This document shows positions 18,305-26,784 of a DNA stretch of 64,000 bases, in pieces. How positions within the stretch are numbered: the first letter of the stretch is position 1; the number at the start of each line of letters is the position of its first letter. Source of the DNA: JBFHIJ01 sp963678775 (GTDB lineage: Bacteria > Bacteroidota > Ignavibacteria > Kapaibacteriales > UBA2268). The notes beneath the pieces are model-generated. The model had not been told where the DNA came from. It was given only the letters and a program-made list of their open reading frames with translations, and searched no databases. Position numbers and translations under genes: made by a program. The DNA is taken from positions 62,001 through 126,000 of the forward strand of contig CAXXGR010000002.1 of assembly GCA_963678775.2 (NCBI GenBank), written 5' to 3'.

Positions 18305-19693
18305 TTATAAATGCAAACCTGCATCCAATAATTTATTTACCATTTCTATGGATTTTGCTTCGGAGTAGAAACGTAGAAGCGGTTCAGTGCCTGAAGCTCT
18401 GATTAGAAGCCATCCTCCATCTACAATAAACTTGAAGCCGTCCTTTGTGTTTATATCTTTTACTTCAAAACCGGCAAGAGTCTTAGGAGCATTTTTAGCT
18501 GCTGTAAGCACCCTGTCCTTCACTTCCTGTGTTACTTTTACGTCACGGCGAGCATAGCGGTGCACGCCAAAGTCATTGTCTAACTCTTCGCATAATTCTT
18601 TTAATGTCATATTTCGCTTAGCCATCACTTCCAGAAGCAATAGACCATTGAAGATCCCATCTCTTTCCGGGATATGGAGTTTCGTACCAAGACCGCCTGA
18701 CTCTTCGCCCCCGATAAGGACTTTGCCTTGCGCCATAAGCTCTGCAGTATATTTAAAGCCGACCGGTGTTTCATGTAAAGTTATTCCTTTTTCTTCGCAG
18801 TACATATTTACCATATTAGTAAGCGAAACGGTTTTTACCACTTCACCACGTAGACCTTTTTGCTCGTACAGATATCTCATAAGTATCATAAATACTCTGT
18901 GTGAATCTACAAAATTGCCGTCTTCGTCTATTGTTCCAAGTCTGTCAGCATCACCATCAGTGGCAAAACCGATAGTATATGGCCCTTCCTTGACTTTTTT
19001 CATAGTATCACCAAGGCATTCGCCTATTGGTTCAGGATGATCTACATTTCCAAAGCCCGGATTCAAATCTGCATTAACTTGGTCTATATCAGGTAATATT
19101 TCGTTCAATACTCCTATGCCGGCACCGTGCATCGGGTCAAAAAGAATTTTGAATCCACCTTTCCGTATAGCATCCAAATCTATGTTGGCTTTTACGTGCT
19201 CTAAGTAGGAGCTCTGCACATCAAGTATTTGTATTTTACCTGCGTCCACGTATTCCTGGAAAGTCTTAAGGCATATTTCAGGTTTTTCCTCAAGTATTGG
19301 TTTCAATTCTGCTTCTAACTCTTTTACCTGCTCAGGAGTAGCCGGGCCACCAAAAGCAGCTTTCAGTTTATATCCATTGTATACAGCAGGATTGTGGCTT
19401 GCAGTGATTACAACTCCTAAATCGCATTCCATTTTAAGAGTTTGGAAAGAAAGCTGCGGAGTAGCAGCAAATTTTTCGCTCATAAGCACATTTATTCCAT
19501 TTTCAGCTAAGACCATAGCCGTTTCAGCAGTAAACTCTTTGCCAAGGAAACGGGTGTCGTAACCAATCATTAGCTTTTTCATGTTGTGTTTTTGCATATA
19601 GCGGGCAGTAGCAAGAGCCACAAAGCGGATATTTTCAAAAGTAAAATCGCGAGCAATCAAGCCTCGCCATCCGTCTGTACCAAATTTAATCAT
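18305..19693 (-). CDS. Phosphoglucomutase/phosphomannomutase family protein
   Basis: An alpha-D-phosphohexomutase of 462 aa. The N-terminus reads 'FGTDGWRGLIARDFTFENI'. The phosphoserine loop is 'VITASHNPAVYNGYK' (Ser about 100). The metal loop is 'GFATDGDADRLGTID', the sugar-specificity loop 'GGEESGGLG', and the phosphate-binding loop 'IRASGTEPLLRFY'. These cover all four domains, so the enzyme should be active in glucose-1-P/glucose-6-P or mannose-phosphate interconversion. The GEESGG loop fits a glucose or mannose substrate. It probably feeds glycogen (glgA in this window) or envelope sugars. It appears to be a single-gene unit. Confidence 0.92.
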   Translation of the reverse strand: MIKFGTDGWRGLIARDFTFENIRFVALATARYMQKHNMKKLMIGYDTRFLGKEFTAETAMVLAENGINVLMSEKFAATPQLSFQTLKMECDLGVVITASHNPAVYNGYKLKAAFGGPATPEQVKELEAELKPILEEKPEICLKTFQEYVDAGKIQILDVQSSYLEHVKANIDLDAIRKGGFKILFDPMHGAGIGVLNEILPDIDQVNADLNPGFGNVDHPEPIGECLGDTMKKVKEGPYTIGFATDGDADRLGTIDEDGNFVDSHRVFMILMRYLYEQKGLRGEVVKTVSLTNMVNMYCEEKGITLHETPVGFKYTAELMAQGKVLIGGEESGGLGTKLHIPERDGIFNGLLLLEVMAKRNMTLKELCEELDNDFGVHRYARRDVKVTQEVKDRVLTAAKNAPKTLAGFEVKDINTKDGFKFIVDGGWLLIRASGTEPLLRFYSEAKSIEMVNKLLDAGLHL

Positions 19694-19957
19694 GATAATT
19701 TACTCTTATTTATGTTTAGCGATTCTGTTTATTTATTCTCTTAGTAGATATTACAAAGAAGAAGCACTTTTGGTTTAATTGTATTTGAAAAATACGAGAA
19801 AATATGATAGACTGTAGGCTGTTTGCCTTAAGGTTTCTAAATACAAACTTACAAAATGCCATTAGAGAAAGCAACTATGCAAGTTTACTGATTTGTGTGG
19901 AAGTGTAAGTTAATTCGTATTCTTTGTGATCTATTTGACGCAAGGGCGTAGATAGAC

Positions 19958-20332
19958 TTATTTTTTTTTAGTATTTATTGTTTTTCCAATTCTATAAAAT
20001 TGCTTCAAATCAATAAGCAGCACAATTGTATTTATCAAAAATAATGGCATATATACTGATATATAGATAATATATTGGCTGTCTATAATATTTATATTGC
20101 GCAATATCTTCGATAATAGTACAAACATTGTAATATAAATGACACCCAATAAAATGCTGCGTTTTTTACTAAAAGATTGGAATTTTTGAATCATAATAAT
20201 ATATGTCAAAATAAATATAAATATGGGTAAAATCAACAAATCCCCTCTCGAAAGACTCCAAAGTAAAAGGCTTAATAATCCTATTATTATTCCGAAAAAA
20301 GTCCCAAAAAAAAGTATAAGTAACAAATTCAA
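19958..20332 (-). CDS. Small four-helix membrane protein (uncharacterised; possible frameshift)
   Basis: A 124-aa hydrophobic protein with about four transmembrane helices and a basic tail (KTINTKKK). I do not recognise a family. The frame has no ATG: it begins at TTG 20332 with no ribosome site. Just upstream, an ATG (rc of 20381-20383) starts 'MSQK' and runs into a stretch of seven A (20369-20375). Losing one A would join it to this frame as MSQKTTKQKRLLFSRYLLNLL, a good start for a membrane protein. So it is either a slightly decayed gene, a slippage-expressed one, or a sequencing error. It lies downstream of the immunity-like gene and may belong to the same island. Confidence 0.5.
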   Translation of the reverse strand: MNLLLILFFGTFFGIIIGLLSLLLWSLSRGDLLILPIFIFILTYIIMIQKFQSFSKKRSILLGVIYITMFVLLSKILRNINIIDSQYIIYISVYMPLFLINTIVLLIDLKQFYRIGKTINTKKK

Positions 20333-20449
20333 TAAATATCGACTAAATAGTAATCTCTTCTGTTTGGTTGTTTTTTTGGCTCATTGTTTTTTAGTCCATT
20401 TTTATTATTACCTGTTGTATTTTCTTCAATAATAGTTTTAGTAAGTTTC

Positions 20450-21244
20450 TCACCTACTATTTCTTACCGGCACCAAATCATCCCATTTGATTTGTTTATC
20501 TTCTAATAAAATATTTTTAAGTTCATTATTAAAATATATCTTGTTATATGAAAGCCCACCTTTTCCATATGACTCTGCTGATCTTACTATAGGAAATGAG
20601 ACTTCTTCTTTAAAAGGTGGAATAAAGTCATCATAAATTGGATTGAATTTCTTAGTTCCACAAACTTCACAAGTTTCTTCCACATATTTATCAATGTCAA
20701 TTGGATATTTTAATTTTGGAATTTCAAGTTGTACAATCTCCTCAAATGGAGTATCTTTTTTATGTTTTATAACTTCACGGTTACCTATACCTAGTGGTTC
20801 TAATCTTTTTAAGTAATATTCTTTCTCCACAAACAAAGAATCATACTCCCAAATTGGAGTAAATAGTTTGTTTTTTATTAATGAAGGTATTTTTGACAAC
20901 CTAAAAGGATTTATTTGATTCCTTTTAGATTTACAATTTTGACACAAAGTATTATCAAAAACCAACCTTTCATATTTATAATCATTATCAGGCTTAGCAT
21001 ATCCAAACTCTCTGAAACAACCGTATTGAACATAATCAGCTTCCAGAACCTCTTTCTTTGAGAATCTTGCTTCGAGTCGAGTTCTAGAAGTTTCACCAGT
21101 CATTAAAAAATCCCTATGCTCTTCAAAGAACACAACAGGGACAGTTATAAATGTATTTTTTTTAAACTTTATCCCATGTCTTTTAATAAAATCTACTTTC
21201 TCTTCAACGTTATGATGTGTAATTACGACTATTACATGTTCCAT
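20450..21244 (-). CDS. Double-CXXC immunity-like protein
   Basis: A 264-aa cytosolic protein with two cysteine pairs, 'CQNC' (about 99-102) and 'CEVCG' (about 191-195), about 90 residues apart. The C-terminal end ('PIVRSAESYGKGG...', 'WDDLVPV') resembles the double-CXXCG family that includes SitI6-type immunity proteins of polymorphic toxins. That assignment is from pattern memory. It starts 3 nt after the stop of a toxin-tail-like fragment, the usual toxin-then-immunity order. A further open frame in another phase after its stop (VGEKLTKTIIEENTTGNNK) hints that the protein may once have been longer. Confidence 0.55.
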   Translation of the reverse strand: MEHVIVVITHHNVEEKVDFIKRHGIKFKKNTFITVPVVFFEEHRDFLMTGETSRTRLEARFSKKEVLEADYVQYGCFREFGYAKPDNDYKYERLVFDNTLCQNCKSKRNQINPFRLSKIPSLIKNKLFTPIWEYDSLFVEKEYYLKRLEPLGIGNREVIKHKKDTPFEEIVQLEIPKLKYPIDIDKYVEETCEVCGTKKFNPIYDDFIPPFKEEVSFPIVRSAESYGKGGLSYNKIYFNNELKNILLEDKQIKWDDLVPVRNSR

Positions 21245-21247
21245 GGT

Positions 21248-21331
21248 TTACCATCCAATAGTGTCTAAATATTTCTTTAAATAATCTGATATCTCAGGAA
21301 ATTCTTGGTGTATTTCTTCAAGTGACCAATC
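21248..21331 (-). pseudogene. 3' remnant of a probable toxin gene
   Basis: Reading the minus strand, 27 codons (beginning DWSLEEIHQEFPEISDYLKK and ending in IGW) run from an in-frame TAA at 21334-21332 to a TAA at 21250-21248. There is no start codon. The stop lies 3 nt before the ATG of the immunity-like gene. A helical Trp-containing tail of this kind is common at the C-terminus of HNH-type polymorphic toxins. The remainder of the gene is gone, so this is a truncated relic. Confidence 0.5.
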
Positions 21332-21375
21332 TTAATTTGCTGTTGCATACTTATTCCCCCAGCCCCGCTATTTCA

Positions 21376-21540
21376 TCATCCCTTGGTTATCGAGCCATGT
21401 CGAGATGCAGTGACCTTGATAGCGTCTTCTTCATTTGAGAACTTATCAGGCGTTAGTATACCAAAGAGGCGCACCGTTTGTAACCTGCACGAGGAATAAA
21501 TATTAACTCTATGTCTAATGACTCTTATCTTTAGAATATA
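21376..21540 (-). other. Startless open stretch of higher G+C
   Basis: On the minus strand a frame of about 55 codons is open from about 21540 to a TGA at 21378, ending near 'LTPDKFSNEEDAIKVTASRH'. It has no start codon and the DNA is visibly richer in G+C than its flanks. It is likely part of the same decayed island, for example a fragment of a longer gene. I do not recognise the product. Confidence 0.35.
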
Positions 21541-21681
21541 ACACCAACTCCAAACTTTAAATACATTGTTATTTCTATTACAAACTATACAAATATACGT
21601 TCATTTCAGGTATTTTGCAAAAATGCTGCTGACAGGAGATCTAACCCTGCCAACAGCATAAACCGAGATTTGCCATTAGAA

Positions 21682-21842
21682 AAGATATACAAGCTTTAAA
21701 GCCATTGACCTGCAAGAGGTTGAAACCCCTTGTTCAATAAGCAATTACGTAATATTTTCTTACAGAGGAAGTAAGCTTGCTCATTGGTTCTACTGTTATT
21801 TACCGGACTATAATCACATCTAATGACAAATTCTGGATAAAT
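21682..21842 (+). repeat. Dispersed hairpin repeat, copy C
   Basis: A full-length copy: AGCTTTAAAGCCATTGA, hairpin CAAGAGGTTGAAACCCCTTG (one A-C mismatch), TTCAATAAGCAATTACG, TAATATTTTCTTACAGAGGA, GTAAGCTTGCTCATTGG, tail 'ACATCTAATGACAAATTCTG'. It lies between the decayed island and the stop of the metal-efflux permease, about 40 nt from that stop. Confidence 0.85.
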
Positions 21843-21884
21843 ATAAATATAGGATGCGATAAATTTCTGGCGCACACTTACTAG

Positions 21885-23225
21885 TTAGTCTACTACTTTA
21901 TAGCCAACCTTTTCTATAGCTTCTATGATTTTATGCTTTGAAATATCGCCTGCTACTAAGGCTTTTTTTTCTGTTAGGTTCACCATTACTCCGGTAACGC
22001 CCGGCAGAGCTTTGACAGCAGATTCAACATTATTTGAGCAGTGATTGCATGACATACCTTCTATATTAAACTCTTGAGTGGTGTCCATAACTATTTCCTT
22101 TTTAGATTTTCTAAAATATTTTCTATAAATAGAAGCCAGTAGCAGCAAGCCAAACGAAAGCCCAGCTACTAATTTTATTTCATAGCTTAAAAGTTCGTGC
22201 TGGTGATCCATTAGCATCAACTGAGGAGAGAAATCCATAAATGAAAAAATATAATCAAGTATATAGCCCATCAATATAGATAAAACAATCACAGAGCCTA
22301 AATATATACTAACTATTTTCTTGCCTAATGTATTCATTAATATAGTCAGACTGGCAGCATTTGTTGCAGGTCCAACTGCCAAAAATACAAAAGCCACACC
22401 CGGAGAGAACCCTTTAAGCATTAGCGTAACTGCTATTGGAATAGAAGCCGTGGCACAGATATACATCGGAATACCTACAACTATCATTAGCAACATCCCA
22501 AGTATGCCACTGTTTAAAGTTCCCTGCTCAAAAAAGTTATCAGGAATGAAGTAGGCTATAAGCCCGGAAATAATCACCCCGGCGACAAACTGTATAGAAA
22601 TGTCATCAAGAAACTCAACAAATGCATATTTGAACATTTTGTATAGTTTGTTACCTTCCGGAGCTTTTTCTTCATTACTTTCGCACCCACATGAGCCATC
22701 AGAGCATGTTTCTTGCTGCGCCTGATTTACAGGCTCTTGCCCAATAATAGAAAACATGCCGGTCAAGTCTTCATTGGCCTTTTGCAAGTCAGGAGACTGC
22801 TTTTGCGGTTTCCTTTTGCCAAAAGCAGCAACCAGCATCCCTCCGGTTAAGCCCATTATCAGAGCCGCAATAGGTCTGAATATAGCAAATACCCACCCCA
22901 TCATTCCGTAAGTAGCAATAATCGAATCAATCCCGGTTTGCGGTGTGGAAATAAGAAAAGAGGTGGTGGCAGAACTAGCCGCACCATTCTTTTTCATATA
23001 AACAGCAGTTGGGATTACTCCACAAGAGCATAAAGGCAGAGGGATACCAAATATCGCAGCTTTAAAAACTGAAAGGAGACTGTTATCGCCAATATGCTTT
23101 AACACTAAAGCTTTAGTAAAAAAGAGATGTAGAACTCCTACAAAGAAGAGTCCGAAAATCATGTATGGAGCCATTTCCAAAAACAGCGTCCATATCTCTA
23201 CAAGTAAGTCAATCATTTTATCCAT
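21885..23225 (-). CDS. SO_0444-type Cu/Zn efflux permease with C-terminal HMA domain
   Basis: A 446-aa inner-membrane permease. The N-terminal half has 'PLPLCSCGVIPTAVYMKKNG' (about 60-80), the metal-site signature of the permease family (DUF318/ArsP-like) that includes SO_0444 Cu/Zn exporters. A cytosolic linker carries a Cys-rich cluster 'CSDGSCGCESN' (about 170-180). Another set of helices follows. The last ~65 residues form a heavy-metal-associated domain with 'GMSCNHCSNNVE', which binds Cu(I) or Zn(II). So it probably exports copper or zinc, with the HMA domain as built-in chaperone or sensor. The start could be either ATG in 'MDKM'; the second has GGAT 4 nt away. No regulator is adjacent. 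Confidence 0.85.
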   Translation of the reverse strand: MDKMIDLLVEIWTLFLEMAPYMIFGLFFVGVLHLFFTKALVLKHIGDNSLLSVFKAAIFGIPLPLCSCGVIPTAVYMKKNGAASSATTSFLISTPQTGIDSIIATYGMMGWVFAIFRPIAALIMGLTGGMLVAAFGKRKPQKQSPDLQKANEDLTGMFSIIGQEPVNQAQQETCSDGSCGCESNEEKAPEGNKLYKMFKYAFVEFLDDISIQFVAGVIISGLIAYFIPDNFFEQGTLNSGILGMLLMIVVGIPMYICATASIPIAVTLMLKGFSPGVAFVFLAVGPATNAASLTILMNTLGKKIVSIYLGSVIVLSILMGYILDYIFSFMDFSPQLMLMDHQHELLSYEIKLVAGLSFGLLLLASIYRKYFRKSKKEIVMDTTQEFNIEGMSCNHCSNNVESAVKALPGVTGVMVNLTEKKALVAGDISKHKIIEAIEKVGYKVVD

Positions 23226-23989
23226 CCGAATTAGTCATAGCTAAATATAGTATATAATATAATCAAAGAAATCTTAAATCCAAAACAAACAGTGTGTAAA
23301 AGAATGACATAGAGACATATTATTATATTCGCTTAATATTCATGTTTCTACAATGAGGATATGCATATTGTTATATTAATTATAATATACATAGAGTCCC
23401 CAAAAAGAAACTAAGAGTGTGATTTATGCTTTTCCTTGATAATGTCTTACCTCTCTGTTGCTTTTATTATTTGAGTTTAGAATATATACAGCTTAAAGAT
23501 ACAATGAGATATAAGATCTCAGTTTTATATTCATTTAATTTGTGGCAAACTGATTTAGGATTAGACCGTTATCTGTTTGATTGATCTAATAACATTTTTA
23601 GAATTATGAGGACTTGCACGAAATGATTATCCAAGTCTATTAAAATTTTAAAATAATAAGTAGTCTAAAGACAGTTTATTTAAGAAGTCCTATAAACCTA
23701 TCATACCAATAACTGTTTTGTGAGCTAATCTTATATTTAGGAATAATTTAAAATAGATTTAAGAAATTAATGCGAGAATTGCATATAACTCCTTGACAAT
23801 AGGCAATAAGGGATATACTTTATAGTGGAATATATAATAGTTTAGTATAAGCTAAGCGATATGTGTTATTTTAATATTAGTAATTGCTAACTTGTTGTGA
23901 TATATTGGATAATATCCATCAAAAAGAGTAATTTTGCTTTTTAATACGAATTTACTGACTTATTTTGAAATTCTAAGAAGGGGATACTA
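23226..23989. other. Long AT-rich divergent intergenic region
   Basis: About 760 bp with no ORF of substance between the metal permease (minus) and the cNMP-aspartase gene (plus). It must hold promoters for both. A degenerate piece of the dispersed repeat is visible near 23775-23830. I see no riboswitch, tRNA or clear terminator. Confidence 0.5.
23775..23830 (+). repeat. Degenerate repeat fragment, copy G
   Basis: Contains 'AACTCCTTGACAATAGGCAATAAGG', close to the repeat's 'ACTCCTTGTTCAATAGGCAATTA' segment. The preceding hairpin arm and the tail are lost. A decayed copy is likely, but chance similarity in AT-rich DNA is possible. Confidence 0.4.
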
Positions 23990-25855
23990 ATGCAACCCAC
24001 CAATATTATGGACTTCCTCGCAAAAATAGAACTTTTTGCTGATTTGAAAAGTGATGAGCTTAAACTTGTTGCTGACATGGTAGAACATAAAGATTATGCC
24101 GAAGGCGAAATTGTTTTCGAACAAAATACTGAACGCCAGCATGTATTCTTTGTTTATGAAGGTGCTATAGAGCTTTTTGTAAGTGGTACTTTTGGCCAGG
24201 GTAAAGTCATTACTCGTTTCGGGCAGTATGATTTCTTGAGCGAAGGTGCATTTATGGATAACTATCCTCACTCTACTTCTGCTCGTGCAGCTCAGGAATC
24301 AACAATTTTAAATATTCCGAGAGTTAGCTTTAAAGAGTTTTTAGAATCATACCCTGAAGTAGCAGTAAAAATTCTTTCAAGAATTTCAAGAGTTATTGCA
24401 CGCAGGATGAGACACACAACTAATCAAGTTGTTGATGCTGCTGCTCAGTATATTTCCGGACGCACTCGTAGCGAACATGATTTATTAGGCGACAGAGATG
24501 TACCTGATGAGGTTTATTACGGTGTGCAGACTCTAAGAGCTGTAGAAAACTTCCATATTAGCGGCATTAGCATTAACCACTTTCCTGCATTGATCGTCGC
24601 TTTAGCGCAAGTTAAAATGGCTGCAGCAAAAGCGAACTGCGATCTTGGCTGGATGGACGCTAACGTTAAAGATGGTATCGTAGCTGCGTGCGAAGAGCTT
24701 ATTAATGGTAAACTTCACACTCACTTTGTAGTAGATATGATACAAGGCGGGGCAGGTACTTCTACAAACATGAATGCTAATGAAGTTATAGCAAACAGAG
24801 CTTTGGAAATAATGGGGCATAAAAAAGGCGAATACGAATACTGCCACCCTAATAATCACGTAAACTTAGCTCAATCAACAAATGATGCTTATCCGACTGC
24901 TTTGAAACTTGCTTTTATATATCAAAATAAAGAACTTGTAAAAGGTTTGAAAGGCTTGATTGAATCTTTCAAAACTAAAGCTAAAGAGTTTTCTCATATT
25001 ATCAAAATGGGACGCACTCAGCTTCAAGATGCTGTACCTATGACTATGGGACAAGAGTTTTCTGCTTTTGCTTCTACTTTGGAAGAAGAAATCCATCGTT
25101 TAGAAGAAAATTCTAAATTATTCTTAGAACTTAATATGGGTGGGACTGCAATTGGTACAGGTATCAATGCTGATCCTAAGTACAGTCCGAAAGTTATGGA
25201 ACATCTTGTGGAAATAACAGGTCTTCCAGTTGTTCTTGCTTCTGATTTAGTAGAAGCCACTCAGGACACGGGTTCTTTCATTATGTACTCTTCTGCTGTG
25301 AAACGTTTAGCTGTTAAATTGTCTAAAATTTGTAATGATCTTAGACTTCTTAGCTCAGGCCCTCGCACAGGTATAAATGAAATTAACTTACCAAAAATGC
25401 AACCGGGCTCTTCTATTATGCCAGGTAAAGTAAATCCGGTAATCCCTGAAGTAGTTAACCAAATTGCATTTAAAGTAATTGGTAACGATATTACTGTAAC
25501 AATGGCAGCAGAAGCAGGCCAGTTACAACTTAACGTAATGGAACCGGTAATCGCTCAAAGTATATTCGAATCAGTCGAAATGCTTAAAAATGGTATGCAT
25601 ACTTTAAGATACCGTTGTGTAGATGGCATCACTGCGAACGAAGAAGTATGCCGCAAATTAGTAGAGAACTCTATTGGTTTAGTTACTGCTTTGAATCCGG
25701 TACTTGGATATGAAAAATCAAGTAAAATCGCTAAGGAAGCGTTAGAAACCGGCAAATCAGTATATGATTTGGTATTGGAACACAAAATGCTTAGCAAAGA
25801 AAAATTAGATGACTTGTTGAAACCAGAAAACATGATTCAGTCAAGAACTTTCTAA
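23990..25855 (+). CDS. aspA: Cyclic-nucleotide-binding domain fused to aspartate ammonia-lyase
   Basis: A 621-aa fusion. Residues ~8-130 form a CRP/cNMP-binding fold: 'LFADLKSDELKLVADMVE', 'GEIVFEQN', and a phosphate-binding-cassette-like region near 'FLSEGAFMDNYPHSTSARA', then an amphipathic helix ('VKILSRISRVIARRMR'). Residues ~155-621 are a full fumarase/aspartase: 'SEHDLLGDRDVP', 'HPNNHVNLAQSTNDAYPTAL', and the catalytic SS loop 'GSSIMPGKVN' (about 470). The product is predicted to deaminate L-aspartate to fumarate and ammonia, perhaps gated by a nucleotide or other ligand. The cassette lacks the usual Arg-Ser-Ala triad in exact form, so ligand identity is open. A GGGG-type site precedes the ATG; a terminator follows. 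Confidence 0.88.
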   Translation: MQPTNIMDFLAKIELFADLKSDELKLVADMVEHKDYAEGEIVFEQNTERQHVFFVYEGAIELFVSGTFGQGKVITRFGQYDFLSEGAFMDNYPHSTSARAAQESTILNIPRVSFKEFLESYPEVAVKILSRISRVIARRMRHTTNQVVDAAAQYISGRTRSEHDLLGDRDVPDEVYYGVQTLRAVENFHISGISINHFPALIVALAQVKMAAAKANCDLGWMDANVKDGIVAACEELINGKLHTHFVVDMIQGGAGTSTNMNANEVIANRALEIMGHKKGEYEYCHPNNHVNLAQSTNDAYPTALKLAFIYQNKELVKGLKGLIESFKTKAKEFSHIIKMGRTQLQDAVPMTMGQEFSAFASTLEEEIHRLEENSKLFLELNMGGTAIGTGINADPKYSPKVMEHLVEITGLPVVLASDLVEATQDTGSFIMYSSAVKRLAVKLSKICNDLRLLSSGPRTGINEINLPKMQPGSSIMPGKVNPVIPEVVNQIAFKVIGNDITVTMAAEAGQLQLNVMEPVIAQSIFESVEMLKNGMHTLRYRCVDGITANEEVCRKLVENSIGLVTALNPVLGYEKSSKIAKEALETGKSVYDLVLEHKMLSKEKLDDLLKPENMIQSRTF

Positions 25856-25879
25856 TTTTTTATATATGTTTCTAAATGG

Positions 25880-25914
25880 AAGGACTGCTCTTACTCAAGA
25901 GTAGTCCTTTTTTT
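25880..25914 (+). terminator. Terminator of the cNMP-aspartase gene
   Basis: AAGGACTGCTCTT pairs with AAGAGTAGTCCTT (one mismatch-like G-T) across a 5-nt loop and is followed by seven T. Confidence 0.92.
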
Positions 25915-26162
25915 AAATTCTAAATTCAAGTGAAATACTTGGAAGATTGAATAATATTACATATATTAAAACATGAAGTTTAATCATGTATTCCTATCAT
26001 AATAAGTCATCTATTAAGGGTATTAATAAAATATGTTGCTATTTCATTCTTAGTCAGAATGAGGCATATAATCTTCAACATATACTAATGGTTAAATATT
26101 ACCTGTCTTAGCATATTCCTCAACTCACATATAATATTTTATACAATAAAAAAGGTGAAGAA

Positions 26163-26672
26163 ATGGCAAGAAAGGAAAAAAGCATCGAATTATTAAACAA
26201 AGCGATTGCTGATGAGCTTACAGCAGTGCATCAGTATATGTACTTTCATTTTCACTGCGATGACCAGAGTTATGATTTATTAGCTCAGCTTTTCAAAATG
26301 ACTGCTATTCAAGAAATGATGCATATTGAGATGCTTGCTGAACGAGTTTTGTTCCTGAAAGGTGAAGTAGAAATGACGACTTCTGAACCGGTCAAAAAAA
26401 TTCACAATGTAAGAGAAATGTTAGAGCTTGCTGTTAAAATGGAAGAGGACAGCGCAACTGATTATAATCTGTGGGCTAATGAGTGCTCTGCAAATGCAGA
26501 TTCCGTATCTAAAAAACTTTTTGAGTCTTTAGTTGAAGATGAAGAAAAGCACGGAGATCAATTTGATGTAGAATTAGAAAACTTAAGTAAATTTGGTGAT
26601 AACTATCTTGCATTGCAATCTATTGAAAGAAGCAAAACTATTTCAATGTCCGGAATGCCTCCAAAAGCATAA
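26163..26672 (+). CDS. bfr: Bacterioferritin
   Basis: A 169-aa four-helix ferritin-like protein. Ferroxidase residues are visible: Glu in 'ADELTAVHQY' (about 18), 'QEMMHIEML' (Glu and His about 51-54), Glu in 'AVKMEEDSATDY' and 'EDEEKHGDQFD' (about 124-134). The Met of 'QEMMH' is placed as the haem-binding Met52 of bacterioferritin. It stores iron as a ferric mineral core and protects against Fenton chemistry. GGTGAAGAA precedes the ATG. The C-terminal ~15 residues are longer than in the E. coli protein. The gene is monocistronic, flanked by terminators, with an upstream gap of 300 nt. Confidence 0.9.
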   Translation: MARKEKSIELLNKAIADELTAVHQYMYFHFHCDDQSYDLLAQLFKMTAIQEMMHIEMLAERVLFLKGEVEMTTSEPVKKIHNVREMLELAVKMEEDSATDYNLWANECSANADSVSKKLFESLVEDEEKHGDQFDVELENLSKFGDNYLALQSIERSKTISMSGMPPKA

Positions 26673-26713
26673 TGTTTTTTTATTAGTATTATTTGATAAA
26701 TATTAACATCGAT

Positions 26714-26749
26714 AGAGGCACAATGTTTGTTGTGTCTCTTAGTTTTTTA
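26714..26749. terminator. Terminator between bfr and the ABC permease
   Basis: AGAGGCACAA and TTGTGTCTCT form a 10-bp stem with a 6-nt loop. A T run follows on the plus strand. The genes are convergent. Confidence 0.88.
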
Positions 26750-26784
26750 TAGTGATACCCTAGCATATACTCTGCAATATCTTT

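Noticed and set aside
21700..21730. GGTTGAAAC in the dispersed repeats looks like the 3' handle of a CRISPR direct repeat
   Set aside because: Copies are thousands of bases apart, without regular spacers, and no cas gene is present in the window.
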